This document shows positions 12,730 to 25,407 of a stretch of DNA of 64,000 nucleotides, piece by piece. A program made the translations under genes and the position numbers. Positions within the stretch are counted from its first letter, which is position 1, and each line of letters starts with the position of its first letter. Source of the DNA: Halichoerus grypus (taxonomy: Eukaryota; Chordata; Mammalia; Carnivora; Phocidae); assembly GCF_964656455.1 (NCBI RefSeq), contig NC_135715.1, positions 148,545,935 to 148,609,934 of the forward strand, in the 5' to 3' direction. Under the pieces are notes generated by a model. That model worked only from the letters and a program-made list of their open reading frames with translations. It did no database searches and was not told the DNA's origin.

Positions 12730-15013
12730 GAGAGAAAGAAATTACATATGTCAAGCTGAGGAATACAGTATTTGGACATGTGTTTCTGGAAGATCATATG
12801 GAGAAATATTAAGGGAAGAAGAGTATATTGCTATAGATTAAAAAAAATGACATGAAGAAATAAATTAAAGAAATAACATTGGGGTTTAGGAAAAGAAACT
12901 GAAATTTAGTGTTCATCTCATATCCTAGAGAATGAGAAGTGGAATTTATTTTTTTTTAATTTAATATCATGTTTCCTATTTTTCTACCTGTTGCTGTTCT
13001 TGAGGTTCAAGGAAAGCCTAACAGTGGCCACTTGCAAATATAGATTCCCGGCTAAAAAGTCTGCCTCTGGTCCTTATTTCATATATCACCCTGGTTGGAT
13101 CCTGAGGTAGGCAATGTAAAACGTCAAGAATGCCTTTCACATTTGTTACCTTAGGCTGGAGTAATCATTCCTATTACTGTCTACTTGTATCTCACATCCA
13201 CAGCTCTGATCTATTCACATCCCTAGAATTTCCTTCCTGTACACCTGCCTTGGTTCCAGATTTCTAGCAATGGTAAACACTACTGATAACTGATCTTTTG
13301 CTTTGTTTTGTTTTTCTATTTGTCTCACTAAAAATTTGAGTAATTCTTTCAGGAGGAATATTTTGGAAGCTAATACCCCCGTTCCTTTTGTATATAAAGA
13401 AACCTATATATTTTTTTCACAGTGACTGAGAGTTTAACAGAGTTTGGAATTCTAGGTTCAAAATTTTTTTCCTCAGAAATTAGAAGACATCTATTTAATC
13501 TATATTTAACATATTCTAGTGTGTGGCTGTGACTGATGGCTATCTAAACTGTAGGATTTAGATAGAATTTAGATATAAATTTCTTTATAGAAATTTTGTT
13601 TCCCCTATATGTAATTTTAGGGTTCAAATTTTATTAAGATTAATCTAGGTGGAAGTTTTTAAAAGGATTAATTCTGACACTCTGTGTGGACTTTTAATTC
13701 AAAGTTTCATGCCATCAGCTTAACCCATTTTCTATCTTACATATTTTAATTTGTTTCTTTTCCTTTTTTCTGTTAATTTTGTCCCTTTGTGGCATCCATT
13801 AAATGAATTTTGAAATCCATAAAATTATCCATGTTACCTGACTTTTTCCCATACCTTTCTCATCTTGTACTTTTGTATATGTTTTGAAAGAACCCCTCAG
13901 TTTATTCTTAGGGACCATTAAATAACTTTTCATTATGAAGAAGATTAATAACCTAAGTTTAGAAATCATCAATAAATATGAGGTCTCCATCTTTAAAATT
14001 ATAATTTTCATTGTAGTATTCTTGGTCACAGTCAACAAAATATACTTTCACTGCAAAAGGAGTTGGGGCATAGTGATATATTAATGATCTTCACATACTT
14101 TATAAGAAAGTATGAATTTCTCACTAAGTTTATTCATGTCCCTTTTTTCCACCTCCAAACAAAGGCCCAATCATTTTTAAAATCATCTATTTTTTACAGT
14201 TACAAAATTCATTAGGAATATTACACATTTTTCAGATTTTCTTTTTGCATGCTAAGGAATGTGATATGGTTTTTTATTTAACATTCCCAAAATGTAGATA
14301 TTTTTCCTCTGAAATATTAAATATCTTTGAAGTGAAATATAGTCCACTGGAAAACTTACCTTACCCAAAGCTAATAAACCTTATTTAAGACCATGTAAAA
14401 TCAATTAAATTGTCTACATCCTATGAAATAAATACATTATAAATACAAATGAAAAGCTACTTCCATTAGTGATAAGCACAATAAATACAACAATGAAACT
14501 CATTGAACAATAATTATAAGATAACTCAGGCTGAGATCTTGCTTATGAAGTAGAATGTCAGAGGGAAATTAAACCTTTATTTGAGAAATAAATTATATAT
14601 TCCAGACCCAATACTTTTATGGCTCTAGGAAGTCCCAAGTGTTTCTCTGAATTAAGAGTAGAACCAATTAAAACATTTTCAGAACAGTATAGCATTTTTG
14701 TATGGGCTGTGATATTTGCATGTTTTTCATAAACAATCAAGAGGTACATGTGTAAGCCATGCAACAGGTGAACATTTGGAAGCTTTAGCAAAGTGAATTA
14801 ACTGCTTCACTTCCCTGAAACAGGATAGAATTATTTTAAAATGTTCTTAAGTAAAATAGTACTAAATAAGGAGAGTCCTATTCCTGTTCCAACTGCAAAG
14901 GCAATTTACTTATTCTAATCTACATCATACCTCACAAAGGTCTTCAATACTAGCATCCATTAAAGACACATGGTAGGAGTAACACTATCAATATCCAAAA
15001 GTCTTTATAAAGA
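12730..15013. other. Anonymous AT-rich DNA
   Basis: No gene, RNA or repeat family recognised over about 2.3 kb. Open frames at 13799-14038 and 14558-14791 have no visible domain. Confidence 0.5.
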
Positions 15014-15089
15014 TATAAGTCTTAAAAACTAATGATGTAATGTATGGTGATTAACATAACAATAAAAATTTAAAAAAGGTATAAGTCTT
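15014..15089 (+). mobile_element. Ultra-short L1 3'-tip insertion with target duplication
   Basis: TATAAGTCTT occurs at 15014-15023 and again at 15080-15089. Between them lie 56 bases containing AATGATGTAATGTATGGTGA and TTAACATAACAATAAAAATT, the exact 3' end of the young carnivore L1. The same end is seen inverted at 47980-48016. An A-rich tail precedes the second copy. So this is an L1 insertion 5'-truncated to roughly the last 40 bases. The duplicated target is short (10 bp) but perfect. Confidence 0.8.
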
Positions 15090-16596
15090 TATAAGGCTAT
15101 AAGGATAATTAATACATTAGACATAGAATATAAGAAAAAGAGAAGATTAATATAGGGCCTCAAGATTTTTCGTTTTACCTGAGCATCTAGAAGTGTGTGT
15201 TTGCCATTTATTGAGATTAATATTCTACAGAGGACAAGGTTTCCTGGCAAGATGGTCATAGTTGGATTCAGGAATGCTGCATATTAAGTAGCTGTATTAT
15301 TCTTTACTGCAAACTCCCTGATACCAACTTCTGCCCAGACATTAACTATGTAGCCTTTAGGGTGCATCCCTCTTGTGGGAGAGGTTTAACAGATCTTCCT
15401 AACAAAACTGGAAGTGAAAATAATCCAAAATGTCTGCCTGGGCAACTCTTCCCCATTAGTAATTACCACTCACCTATATGACAATTTTCTGTTTCCCATG
15501 ATTAAGAGTTCTTCATTCATTTTTATACCAATTGCAATAATGCAGGTACTCAGTTGTTTGAAATTAATTAGGTCTTCTTAGTTTTTTATTAAGTAGTTAC
15601 TGCATAGGTATTTCACATTAAGGCCATCATAATGGTGGGGAAAAATTACTCTTATACAACTTCCCCAAGCACATTTTACTTATTAAGAGAAAAATTACTG
15701 TTTTACATGTTAATAGAAGAAAAAACGGAGCTTCCAGAATATTTAATAAAAAGTATATTATTTTATTGCTTTCTTTTATCATTTGAAGACCTTACATATT
15801 TAATGCCAATCAGTATAATTTAGATATTTAGACCAGAAAATAGGAAAAAAATCAAGCTGTATTTACTCTTATCATTTATACTGATTCTACTCTGGGTTTT
15901 TTATTTGTTTGTTTGTTTGTTTATGAACATAACTGTATGAATGAAAAGTGAGCAGAAAATCTAATTAAAATGAATAAGTCATTTGTTTAATAGTAGTGGA
16001 GGTCTGCTGAGGTAGTGAAAATTAGGGCTGAGAGTCCAGGGAATAAAAGATCTGAGGGAAAATTTTGGATGTCAGAGTATAATATAATAGAAGGTCCACT
16101 TTTCAAGTGCTCAAAGAAAATAGAAGCCCACTGAAAACTCTGTAAACAGTAAAATATCACTCCAAAATGAAGGCAAATGAAGATGATTTCAGAACAATAA
16201 AAACTGAGAGAATTCCTTTCCAGCAAAACTTTTCTAAAAAAAATTCTAAAGAGAGATTTTCAGGAAGAAGGAAAATGATCTCAACAAGAAACACTAAATC
16301 TCTGTAAGAAAAAGAAATATGTGGGTAAATAGAAAAGACTAATGACTATGCAAAACAAGAAAATGATATGTTATCTGGTTTGAAATGTATAGAAATTAAC
16401 ATGTGACAATAATATAAAAGGTAAGGGGGTAAATGGAGTTAAAGTTTTCTAAAGTATTCTAACATTAACAGGATATTGGCAAAACAATTTGTATTTTACT
16501 GAATTAAAAATATTCTATGCTTTTAGCAATAACAGGAAATTAGTTAGAAAAATTAATTCTAATAGACTATAATAAACAAAATAGATAAAAGGAGCT
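15090..16596. other. Anonymous AT-rich DNA
   Basis: No recognised gene or repeat. A short GTTT run lies near 15907-15922. Confidence 0.5.
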
Positions 16597-16690
16597 GTAT
16601 CAGTCAGATTCTAGTCAGGAAACAGAACCCACACCACTTATTTTAATGCAGGTGATTTAATTAAAAATTTAATAAAAGAACAGCTATATC
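16597..16690 (+). repeat. Possible old LTR-like fragment
   Basis: The phrase TCAGTCAGATTCTAGTCAGG followed by AAACAGAACCCACACC and GTGATTTAATT resembles the start of a common mammalian LTR-type repeat ('cagtcaggaaacagaaaccac'). It is short, diverged and of uncertain family. Confidence 0.35.
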
Positions 16691-16696
16691 TCAATG

Positions 16697-17318
16697 TGTA
16701 TTAATCAGAATTCTCCAGAGAAACAGAACTAGTGTTCATATATGTATCTTCTTCATATATATGTTCTTATATATCTTCATATATACACATATATACATAT
16801 ACAAAGCATATGTATGTATATATAATTATATGTATGTGTGTACATATATGTGTGAGAGAGAGAGATTCATTATAAGGAATTGGCTCACATGATTATGGAA
16901 TGCTGAGAAGTCCCCTAAGATCTGCCTTCTGCAAGCCAAGCCCCCAGGAGAGCTATTGGTATAGTTCCAGTGCACGTGGAAAGGTCTGAAAACCAGGAGA
17001 ACTTTCTTTCATTGCTTTAAATTTCAGTCAAACACACTGTTGAATCACAGACTACCAAACACAGGAAAAGACCACTGTCTCAGATTGAAAAAAGTCAGGC
17101 AGAGAGCTTCTCCCCTTATCCTACCTTTTGTTTTACTCAGGATGATAGATTAGATGAAGCCTGTCCGTACTGGGAGGGCAATCTTTTCTTAGTCTACCAA
17201 TTCAAATGTTAATCTCATTCAGAAACACCCTCACAGACATACCCAGAATAATATTTAATCAAATATTATCTGGGTACCCATAGCCAAGTCAAGTTGGCAC
17301 ATAAAATTAACCATCGCA
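16697..17318 (+). mobile_element. ERVL LTR (MLT2-like), solo, complete ends
   Basis: Starts TGTATTAATCAGAATTCTCC and ends AACCATCGCA, so it keeps the TG...CA termini. Diagnostic interior text is AGGAATTGGCTCACATGATT, CAATTCAAATGTTAATCTC, AAACACCCTCACAGACATAC and CAAGTTGGCACATAAAATTA. An internal TA/TG microsatellite (about 16735-16860) is the variable spot typical of this LTR. The flanks CAATG (16692-16696) and AAATG (17319-17323) fit a 5-bp target duplication with one mismatch. No internal ERVL region is attached. Confidence 0.85.
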
Positions 17319-19889
17319 AAATGAATATTCTCACACCTCTATTATAACTTTCATGAGAGATCAACTAATTGTAAATGCCAAGCAGACATTTATATACCTA
17401 TAGTCTCCATAAACTGATCTGTAGATATGCTTATCAAACTAGTTGTTTGATAAGTAACTTCAAAAAATTAATGACTAGCATTTTGCTCACAGATTTATAC
17501 AGAGAAATTTTAACACAAGGGCTTCTAAACCATTGAAAATAAATTAACTATAAGGCCTCTGTCATGTCTCCCTGGCTTTGGGTCCCGTAGAAATCTTATC
17601 AATAGATGTTAGCTTTGAATATTTGATAAATGACTCTTTGGAGGCAACTTTTATGGAAAATAAAAAATTTAAATTTAATCAAAGGATTAATTTCAACAAA
17701 TTTACTTTTTAGTAAAACTGTTAAAATATTTTTTTGAAGTTCTGAAACTCTTCAGTGACAGTTGTATCTTTCTTATAACACAGGCAAATTGTGTACATAT
17801 TTTATAATGTTATTATCAACTCCACTACAAAATAAGTGGCTTCAACAAAGCATAAACTTGAAAAGAATTCTACAAGAATTTTTGGGGAAGATACAGTAGT
17901 AAAGAATTAGAAGAAAGTGAATTGTAATGACCTTAGGCCTGTCACACCTTACAGTGACTCACTTTTTCCACCAACTAAATAACAGCTCTTTACAACAGCT
18001 TTTACCTGCAAATGGAATATTAAAATAAATCACATGCTATGTAAAGGGTCCGTGAAATCTATTTGAGTAGGATTGTTGCATATATTTTACTTAAAACTAA
18101 TTTATTTATAATTGAAAATCAAAGTAAAATTATTCTTACTCTGTTGTCCTTGAACACACAGTAAAATGCATGTTTTCGTAGTTAAGCATTAAAGTCTCAT
18201 TAGCTATCATTAAATGCACCAGACATCACACCACTAAACAAGCGTCAAGTGTAATGGAATAGTTGTGTTTCTGCCAAAAAAATTTTTTTGCCATTATTTG
18301 TTAATAATCCACATTTTGTTTAATAAATAACTCTTGCTTTTGTAGGACAGTAAGCATTTCAGATACATTTGTCAAGGTTCCATAAAGATGAAAAAAGAAG
18401 GCATAAAATAATTTCTATTATACTATTCAGGTGCATTGAATAGCTGAGATGAGCAGGAACTTCTAGAGTCTTCTCCTAACTAAGATAACCATTTTCTTAT
18501 TTATTTCTTTGCCTTAATCATGCAAGGCTGACATATTTCTTTTTCTGTGTATTACAGTCTTGGGCTACATTGTATTTTCCATGACTTTAAGATTGAATGC
18601 AGAGCACACAGAATAAGCTTGCCTTTTGCAGACATCTGAAAAAAAAGGTAGAGACTTAATTTAGCATCTAAAAAAATGACTTCTAGACAATATCTGCTAC
18701 ACTGACGAAAACCTAATAATGGTATATATTTAAATGTCAAACTTTAATTAACCATTTTATTGTAAAACAATAAATCTGGAATGCAGAAAATGATTTAGTT
18801 ACTCTGTCTGGAGCTGAGCTGGAATGGAACATGAATGAGGTGACCATATGTCCCATTTTTCCTGGGGCATTTTAAGTTAATTCTGATGCTCCAGTGTAAA
18901 TATTAACAGTATCCTCTCCTACAAAAGTATCCCAGCATGTATGATAAAATATATTCGTGGACCATGCTAAGGACACAGACTTATTTATCCTGTCTCTCCT
19001 TTCTGTATGTCTCATGGCATTTTCAGTCAACACCCCTGGGAAATGTTCTCTTCAGTTACATTAAAAGTAATCTCATCATAAAGATTTGGGACATCGTACG
19101 TGTTTGATATCCCTCTTAGATGCTCCCATAGCAACCAGCACTCCCCTCTAATTTATTAACAGACGATTGTAATAGCCTCTTCACCTACCTTCCTCCTACA
19201 AAAAAGTCTGAATCCCCTGATGGCATCAGGGGTATTATTGAGTATTGTATCACAAGCATCTGGCACAATGACTGGTGTAGAATAAGATCTCCGTGAATGT
19301 TTGGTGAAACTGTGAATGAGGTAGATTGTATGTGGGGTTAAATGTATAATTGTCTTTTACCTCATTTTTATACAGGTTACCAAGACATTATCTTGTTGGC
19401 TAGATATTGATTTGCATCAGGTAAATCTTTGCCTCATGCTCAAAAAAAGTCAATTGACTTTGAAGTGTTTGTACTGTTTGTTTATTTAGTATTGTTAGAT
19501 AAAGCTGTTGAGGTCTCTTTGAAGTATTGACTTTCAAAGCAGTTTTCTAAATATGCACAGATATTTAACCAGTCATTCTCCATTTCTTCAAAATATTCAC
19601 CTATCTTTTAAAATAACTTTTACCTTAGAATGGGGGAAAAAAACTCCTTAGAAATATTCACTTGTTCTGTCCAGTTGTCAAAGGTGATTATGCAATATAC
19701 ATATGAAATTAGATTTATCCTATTTGCATTTAAAAGAAAACTACACTTACTACTATTTGTCACACAATTATGAACTCTGTATATATTAGAGGAAAGTGTG
19801 ACACAGGCAGAATTTCACCCAGAAACTAATATTACTATATAAACAACCAAAAATTTGTATGAAAAATAAGTCTTCAAAACACATTCAAG
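17319..19889. other. Anonymous AT-rich DNA
   Basis: No gene recognised. Around 19225-19320 the text CAAGCATCTGGCACAATGAC, then GTGAATGTTTGGTGAA, resembles the 3' end of MIR/L2-type repeats ('tagcacagtgcctggcac...aatgtttgttgaa') in plus orientation. It is too diverged to call firmly. Confidence 0.45.
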
Positions 19890-20297
19890 AATATGAGACT
19901 TTACAGACTGAGAAAGACAAATACTGTATGATTTTACTTATATGTGGAATCTAAAAAAACACAAATGAGTAAACAAACAAACAAAAAGCAGACTCAGACC
20001 TGTAAATATAGAAAACAAACTGATTGAAGGTTGTTAGAAAGGAGAGCAGTAGAGGGATGGGCAAAATGAGTGAAGGGGAGCGGGAGATACAGGCTTCCAG
20101 TTATGGAATGATTAAGTCACGGAATAAAAGGCACAGCATAGGGAAGATAACTAGTGGTACTGTAATAGCATTGTGTGGTGACTGATGGCAGCTACACCTG
20201 TGACCATAGTACAATGTATAGAGAAGTTGAATCACTATGTCATAGACCTGAAACTAATGTAGCATTGTGTGTCAACTATACTTCAAAAAAGAAAGGA
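19890..20297 (+). mobile_element. L1 3' UTR fragment (older L1MA/MB type), plus strand
   Basis: Phrases in order are CTGTATGATTTTACTTATAT, GTGGAATCTAAAAAA, GGTTGTTAGAAAGGAGAGCA, CATAGGGAAGATAACTAGT, GTGGTGACTGATGGCAGCTA, GTCATAGACCTGAAACTAAT and GTCAACTATACTTCAAAAAA. They form a typical 3' UTR ending in an A-rich tail. The same family appears at 52865-53145. Confidence 0.9.
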
Positions 20298-21234
20298 GGT
20301 AAGAGACTTCAGTTTAATGCTATCATAAGACAAAATTGGAAACAGAAAATAACATCTTATTGGATTAAAAAAATTCACATGTATATGATTTAAGAATTAA
20401 GGTAAACTATTTTCATTTTTATCTTTGTTTTATTAGCTTGAAAACCCTTCAAAATATTTTGGGACATTATGTGAACATCACAGGCTATTGATTTCCTCTA
20501 GGGCTATAAAACAAGTACTAACCAATTTTGAAATAAAGCTTTAATGCTACATGATTCACTTTTCAACCTCTCAAGTCAGTGAATCTTTTACATGCTATTT
20601 CATCATTTGTTACACAAAGGCACTTGAGCGTGTTATGTTTTGTTTTTGTTTTGTTTTGTTATTCGTGTTTTGTTTCATGACAGGGCTTTCTGAGCTCTCT
20701 CAACTTAGGTGAGGTTTCTGTTGCAGAACTGAAATCTGAAGCAGGTTGGAGAAATTCTTGACTATAAGTCTGTAAGTCTATACTGAAATTTAAAAGCTTT
20801 GGGCTGAGGGTAACTTGCTGATTATTTATTTTACTTTAAAAAATTATTTCATTGTGCTGCTAATATTTAAATATAAGGAGACTCCCCATTAAAAAAAAAA
20901 TCTGGACTTGCATTTCAGAAAATCCATCAACACTAGGCCAGTATCACAGGATATACCTGGCTAGAGTTGAATTTCAGCTGCCCCTGTTAACTGACTGTAA
21001 TAGTTTACCTTCTGGGCCTACTTCAGCCTTGTATGTTATATTATGGAATCTGTAGGTATTTGAGATTGCCAACCTTGGGCTTGGTTGAAAGTATTAGTTC
21101 TGTTCTACTGAAAGGAGAATTACCTTGGAGGAACAGGTGGACATAGAGAGGGGCAGAGTTCTTCCCCAAGCCCAGGAAGAAGTGTTCTTGATTTCTCCAG
21201 GGCTTTGTACCACTCACTAACTGTGTCTCAGGTG
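20298..21234. other. Anonymous DNA
   Basis: No recognised feature apart from a GTTTT-rich low-complexity stretch near 20635-20675. Confidence 0.5.
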
Positions 21235-21410
21235 GGGTTGCCAGACAGCAAATAAAAATACAGGACATTCAATTGCTTTTGAATTTCTGATAAATAATAA
21301 ATATATTTTAATTTAAGTATATACTATGCAATATTTTCAGTATAATTAAACAACAAAAAAAATGGGCTCTTTATCTGAAGTACAAATTGAACTTGGCATC
21401 CTGTATTTCT
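21235..21410. mobile_element. Palindromic non-autonomous DNA transposon, MER53-like
   Basis: The left arm reads GGGGTTGCCAGACAGCAAAT, then AATACAGGACATTCAATTGC. The right arm, near 21390-21412, reads CTTGGCATCCTGTATTTCTC, then TTGATAGGCC. The right arm is approximately the reverse complement of the left, with a TA-rich centre. This layout (near-perfect palindrome of about 180-190 bp beginning GGTTGCCAGA) matches my recollection of MER53, an old mammalian MITE. The arms have drifted, so age is substantial. Family name from memory. Confidence 0.7.
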
Positions 21411-22682
21411 CTTGATAGGCCTAAGTAAGCCCTAGGAGATTGCCAAGTCCTCAGAGGAAAATGGTTAAGTTATGCGCCTAGGGGGTTTGACTTCAGTTAC
21501 TGAAATTTTGCCCATAATGACAAAGGTTGTTATTCCAGAGAGGACTGAATCATGTGTCTTTAAAGGACCACATAAACTTGGCAAAGGAGGTTCTTATCAG
21601 TGACAGTGATGGTTTGAAAGAAGGAACATTCTACATTTTCCAGGTACTTCTCTAGAAAAAGATCCTCTGCTGCCCTGTCCAAGATAACAGGATTGAATTT
21701 CCTGCCCAGAGGATGTGTCTTAATGAAATTTAATTTGATGGAAAAAAAATACTAGACATTTCTTATATACTTGATTGTGTATATCAGGAGTTACTTCTGA
21801 AGCATGGAAATTGCACCTTTTCTGAGAAATTATCACAACGTAGCTACACTATCAATTTGCTCTACTCCAAACAGGTATTATTCAATGTACTATTTCAGAT
21901 TTGATTGAGATACTACCTAAAGCGAATACTCAAACCAGTGACAACTTTACATCATATCCTTTTGATGAGTCACACAGGAACACTAATTCTGCCACTTAAA
22001 AAAATCTTACTGACAGTAAACCTGTATGCTTATTCAAAATCAGACTTACCAGGTTGGACAAATAAAATATAAAGCAAATGAAATATATAGCATATAGATA
22101 AAATAAAATATAAAACAAATGAAAATTTATAAAAAAAATAAACAAATGTGTTGAAGTAGAGCAAAGACATGCTATTAAGTCACACTGCATCACAGCTTAA
22201 AGTAATATAAAAACTAGCAATCTTTACTCTTTTGTCAGTGATGGAAAAAGAACATCTATGACATTGTCAGGTGAGATGACACTTACATACATCCATGCTT
22301 CCTCAGTATCTACAGACACATCTTCTATATACACACCTTATAGGTGGTGTATACCCATAAGGAATTATATACACTCAAGACACATTTAAATATCTATATA
22401 ATGGAATTTCATATATAAGCAAAATGTTGACATGTCTCTGGGAAAGATGCATTGACGGGTTTTGCAAAATGGGTAATGCATCTGAATTTAATCCCCTAGG
22501 ACATAAATAGCTGGCAAATTTCAGCCTTGCTTTGTAGAGTAAGTATGTTCTTAGGGCAAATAATGTAAGTGGGTTTTATGTATCTATAAATGAGGTGTTT
22601 TAAATTGAAATTTTAAAAAAACATATATACAAACAGAACACAGTATTTAAAGGGGTCTACAACGCCTGTGATCAATCTTTTA
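21411..22682. other. Anonymous AT-rich DNA
   Basis: No recognised gene or repeat family. Confidence 0.5.
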
Positions 22683-22919
22683 AAAATAATTAGCCCTGGG
22701 GGCGCCTGGGTGGCTCAGTCCTTAAGCGTCTGCCTTCGGCTCAGGTCATGATCCCAGGGTCCTGGGATCGAGCCCCGCATCGGGCTCCCTGCTCAGCAGG
22801 GAGTCTGCTTCTCCCTCTCTCACTCCCCCTGCTTGGGTTCCCTCTCTCGCTGTGTCTCTCTCTGTCAAATAAATAAATAAAATCTTAAAAAAAAAAATAA
22901 AATAAAATAATTAGCCCTG
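22683..22919 (+). mobile_element. Carnivore tRNA-derived SINE with 16-bp target duplication
   Basis: SINE body 22699-22903: head GGCGCCTGGGTGGCTCAG, A/B-box region through GATCGAGCCCCGCATC, CT-rich body, AAATAAATAAATAAAATC tail and an A-rich end with TAAAA repeats. The 16-bp direct repeat AAAATAATTAGCCCTG at 22683-22698 and 22904-22919 is perfect. Good preservation suggests a relatively young copy. The head descends from a tRNA and carries the internal RNA polymerase III promoter in this family. Confidence 0.97.
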
Positions 22920-24526
22920 ATTTGTTATATAATAGTCCCTCAATTCTAAGTTGTACTTTTTTTTTTTCACATTTAGCATTTCTGTAATCAGGATAGTCTT
23001 ATTTTTTGGTGGGTGTATTAAATTTAGTGCTTATTTTCACTCCAAGAAGCTATTAAATTGATGATATATATTTAACAATAAATGATTATTGTATTTAGAG
23101 GGGAGGAAATTTATGTTTACCTAAACCAAGTTGGCTTTAAAAAAATCACAAAACTATTAAGCCTTTGGTGAGGTTTATTGATCTTCAAAGTCTTGAAAAA
23201 TTTAAAGCCTTTTAAAAGTTTTCTATTACAAAACAGGCCTGATATAATACATTTTGGTATCTAATCAGATTTTACTGTTATCTCTTAATGAAATGGATCA
23301 TTCATTAAGTGAATCTCTGCCTCAGATTGATTTGACAGCTAAAATGTCAACATTGTGTCTGGCTCTCATGTAGAGAACACAAAATGTGAAGCCTAAATTA
23401 AATCATCTTGAGGGAAATAGGAAAAAATAAAGTCTACATTCTGATTTCATTTTTGACATGTGCTCTTTTTTTTTCTACCTAAGGTTGCCAAATTTGTATC
23501 CATTTTCCCACATATCCTACAAAAAAATGGCTAGGAAAAGCCAGCCTAATATGACCTATAAAATACCTAAAATTAACTGGAGCTAACATTTTTGAAGATT
23601 TTTTAATCTCACATAACAGGCTTCTATTATTCCATGACTAGCTGTAAACTTAGAATTTAGGTACTCTTGAAATGGTCCCTGATAAATATTACCAGCAATG
23701 ATATTTCTCCTAGAAATATTTCAGGAGTAGATTGGGGTGCTAAAACACTTCCATATGTTGTAGGGAATATTGTAGTTGCCACAAATGATGTTGAAATTGT
23801 AATGAAAAAGAGGTCCTTTTCTTTGATGCTCAGATGCCATCTCAATAACTTAGAAAAAGCAAATTAGTAGTCAACAATACTGTTAAGCACACTTAAAAAT
23901 TTTTTGATTGATTAAAAAAAAGGACAAGGAGGTGGCATTTGGAGATAGTGCTGTTAATATATGCTAAGAGAACTATGGATATTGTTATGGGTGTAAGTAG
24001 GAGGCTTGAGCCATAAGCAGGCACGTCAGTGTGGTATTATGTATATGCTTTCTCTGAAAACAGAAGAGGAATTGAAGCTAGGCTGGAATCAGCGTGAACT
24101 AAAGAATTCTCCTTGCAGCTTGCTCAGAGAGAGTTCACTTGTGTCCCTGTTTAATGTAATCAGTAGCCCCTTCTTTGTAAATTAAAAATAAATCCCCTTT
24201 GCATACTAATGTTAAAAAGAAGAGAAAGAACACCCTATCTTTCTAAAATGTAATTAGTCTTTCAGTATGTTTCTTTCAACATCTTGTCCCTAGAAACATG
24301 GAAATGAAGGGGGAAAGCTGTCATATTCCATTGATCCAATTGGTAACAATTTGAAAGTACGTTCTTAGCTAATTGAATTGGCCCCCAGCACCAAGTAAAT
24401 TTACAAGTGTGAAATTCCTCTACTAATTTCAAGTCCTTTTAAATTTTACAGCTCCAGAGAAGTTTTAAAAAAGTTTAAAGAGTGAAAAATTTTAAAGGAT
24501 CATTATTTCACATTGGGATATATTTA
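22920..24526. other. Anonymous AT-rich DNA
   Basis: No recognised gene or repeat. Complementary short open frames at 23657-23867 are chance frames. Confidence 0.5.
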
Positions 24527-24735
24527 AAAATTCAAATATTGGGGCACCTGGGTGGCTCAGACCTTAAGCGTCTGCCTTTGGCTCAGTTCATGATCTCAGG
24601 GTCCTGGGATTGAGCCCCACATCGGGCTCCTTGCTCTGCAGGGAAGCCTGCTTCTCCCTCTCCCACTCTCCCTGCTTGTGTTTCCTCTCTCGCTGTGTCT
24701 CTCTCTGTCGAATAAATAAATAAAATTCAAATATT
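24527..24735 (+). mobile_element. Carnivore tRNA-derived SINE with 14-bp target duplication
   Basis: SINE body 24541-24721, same family as the copy at 22699. The TSD AAAATTCAAATATT at 24527-24540 and 24722-24735 is perfect. The tail is short (AATAAATAAATAA) with no long poly-A. Confidence 0.97.
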
Positions 24736-25407
24736 AATACAGAAGAGGTACTGAAATAAAAATTGGGAGAGTAGTTTTGTAGACCCCAAATTTATACAAT
24801 TCAGAGAGCTTGAGAAATGTGACTCTCAATAGAAATTTCCATAAGACTATTGCTGAGAACAGTATTCCTTCATAATACTCCTCTTTGGGAAAAATCACAT
24901 GGTCAAAATAGTTTGGGCACTACTGTGTACTTTATCCACCTGACAGTAAGGAAACCTGTTAATAACCTATTCAACATGACTTCTCCAAATACCTTTAATC
25001 TATATGTTGATGATTCTATATGCAATAATAATTCTAAGCATTAGTAGACTTAATCAGTCCCTTCTTTTTGGAAAAATATTTTTTCTTGGTGTCAAGGACA
25101 CAGCTCTTTCTGGTTTTCCTTCTCTCAGCAGCAGACTCTTTTCAGCCTCATTAACTGGATCATTCTCCATTTCCTGAAGTATAAAAATGGATCACTCTTC
25201 ATCACTACCTATACTTAATCCTCAGGTGATCTCAAAGAGTTCTACACATTAAGTAGCATCTATTAAAAATATGAGACCTATATTTATGTATCCAGGGCAA
25301 AAATTTTCTGTCCTCAAGACTGGACAGTTTAATAAACATCTCAGTCATATTATAACTAAACTGAAATATCATCTCCAAAATCTGCTTTTTTTCCAAATTC
25401 CACAGTG
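24736..25407. other. Anonymous DNA
   Basis: No recognised feature. Confidence 0.5.
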
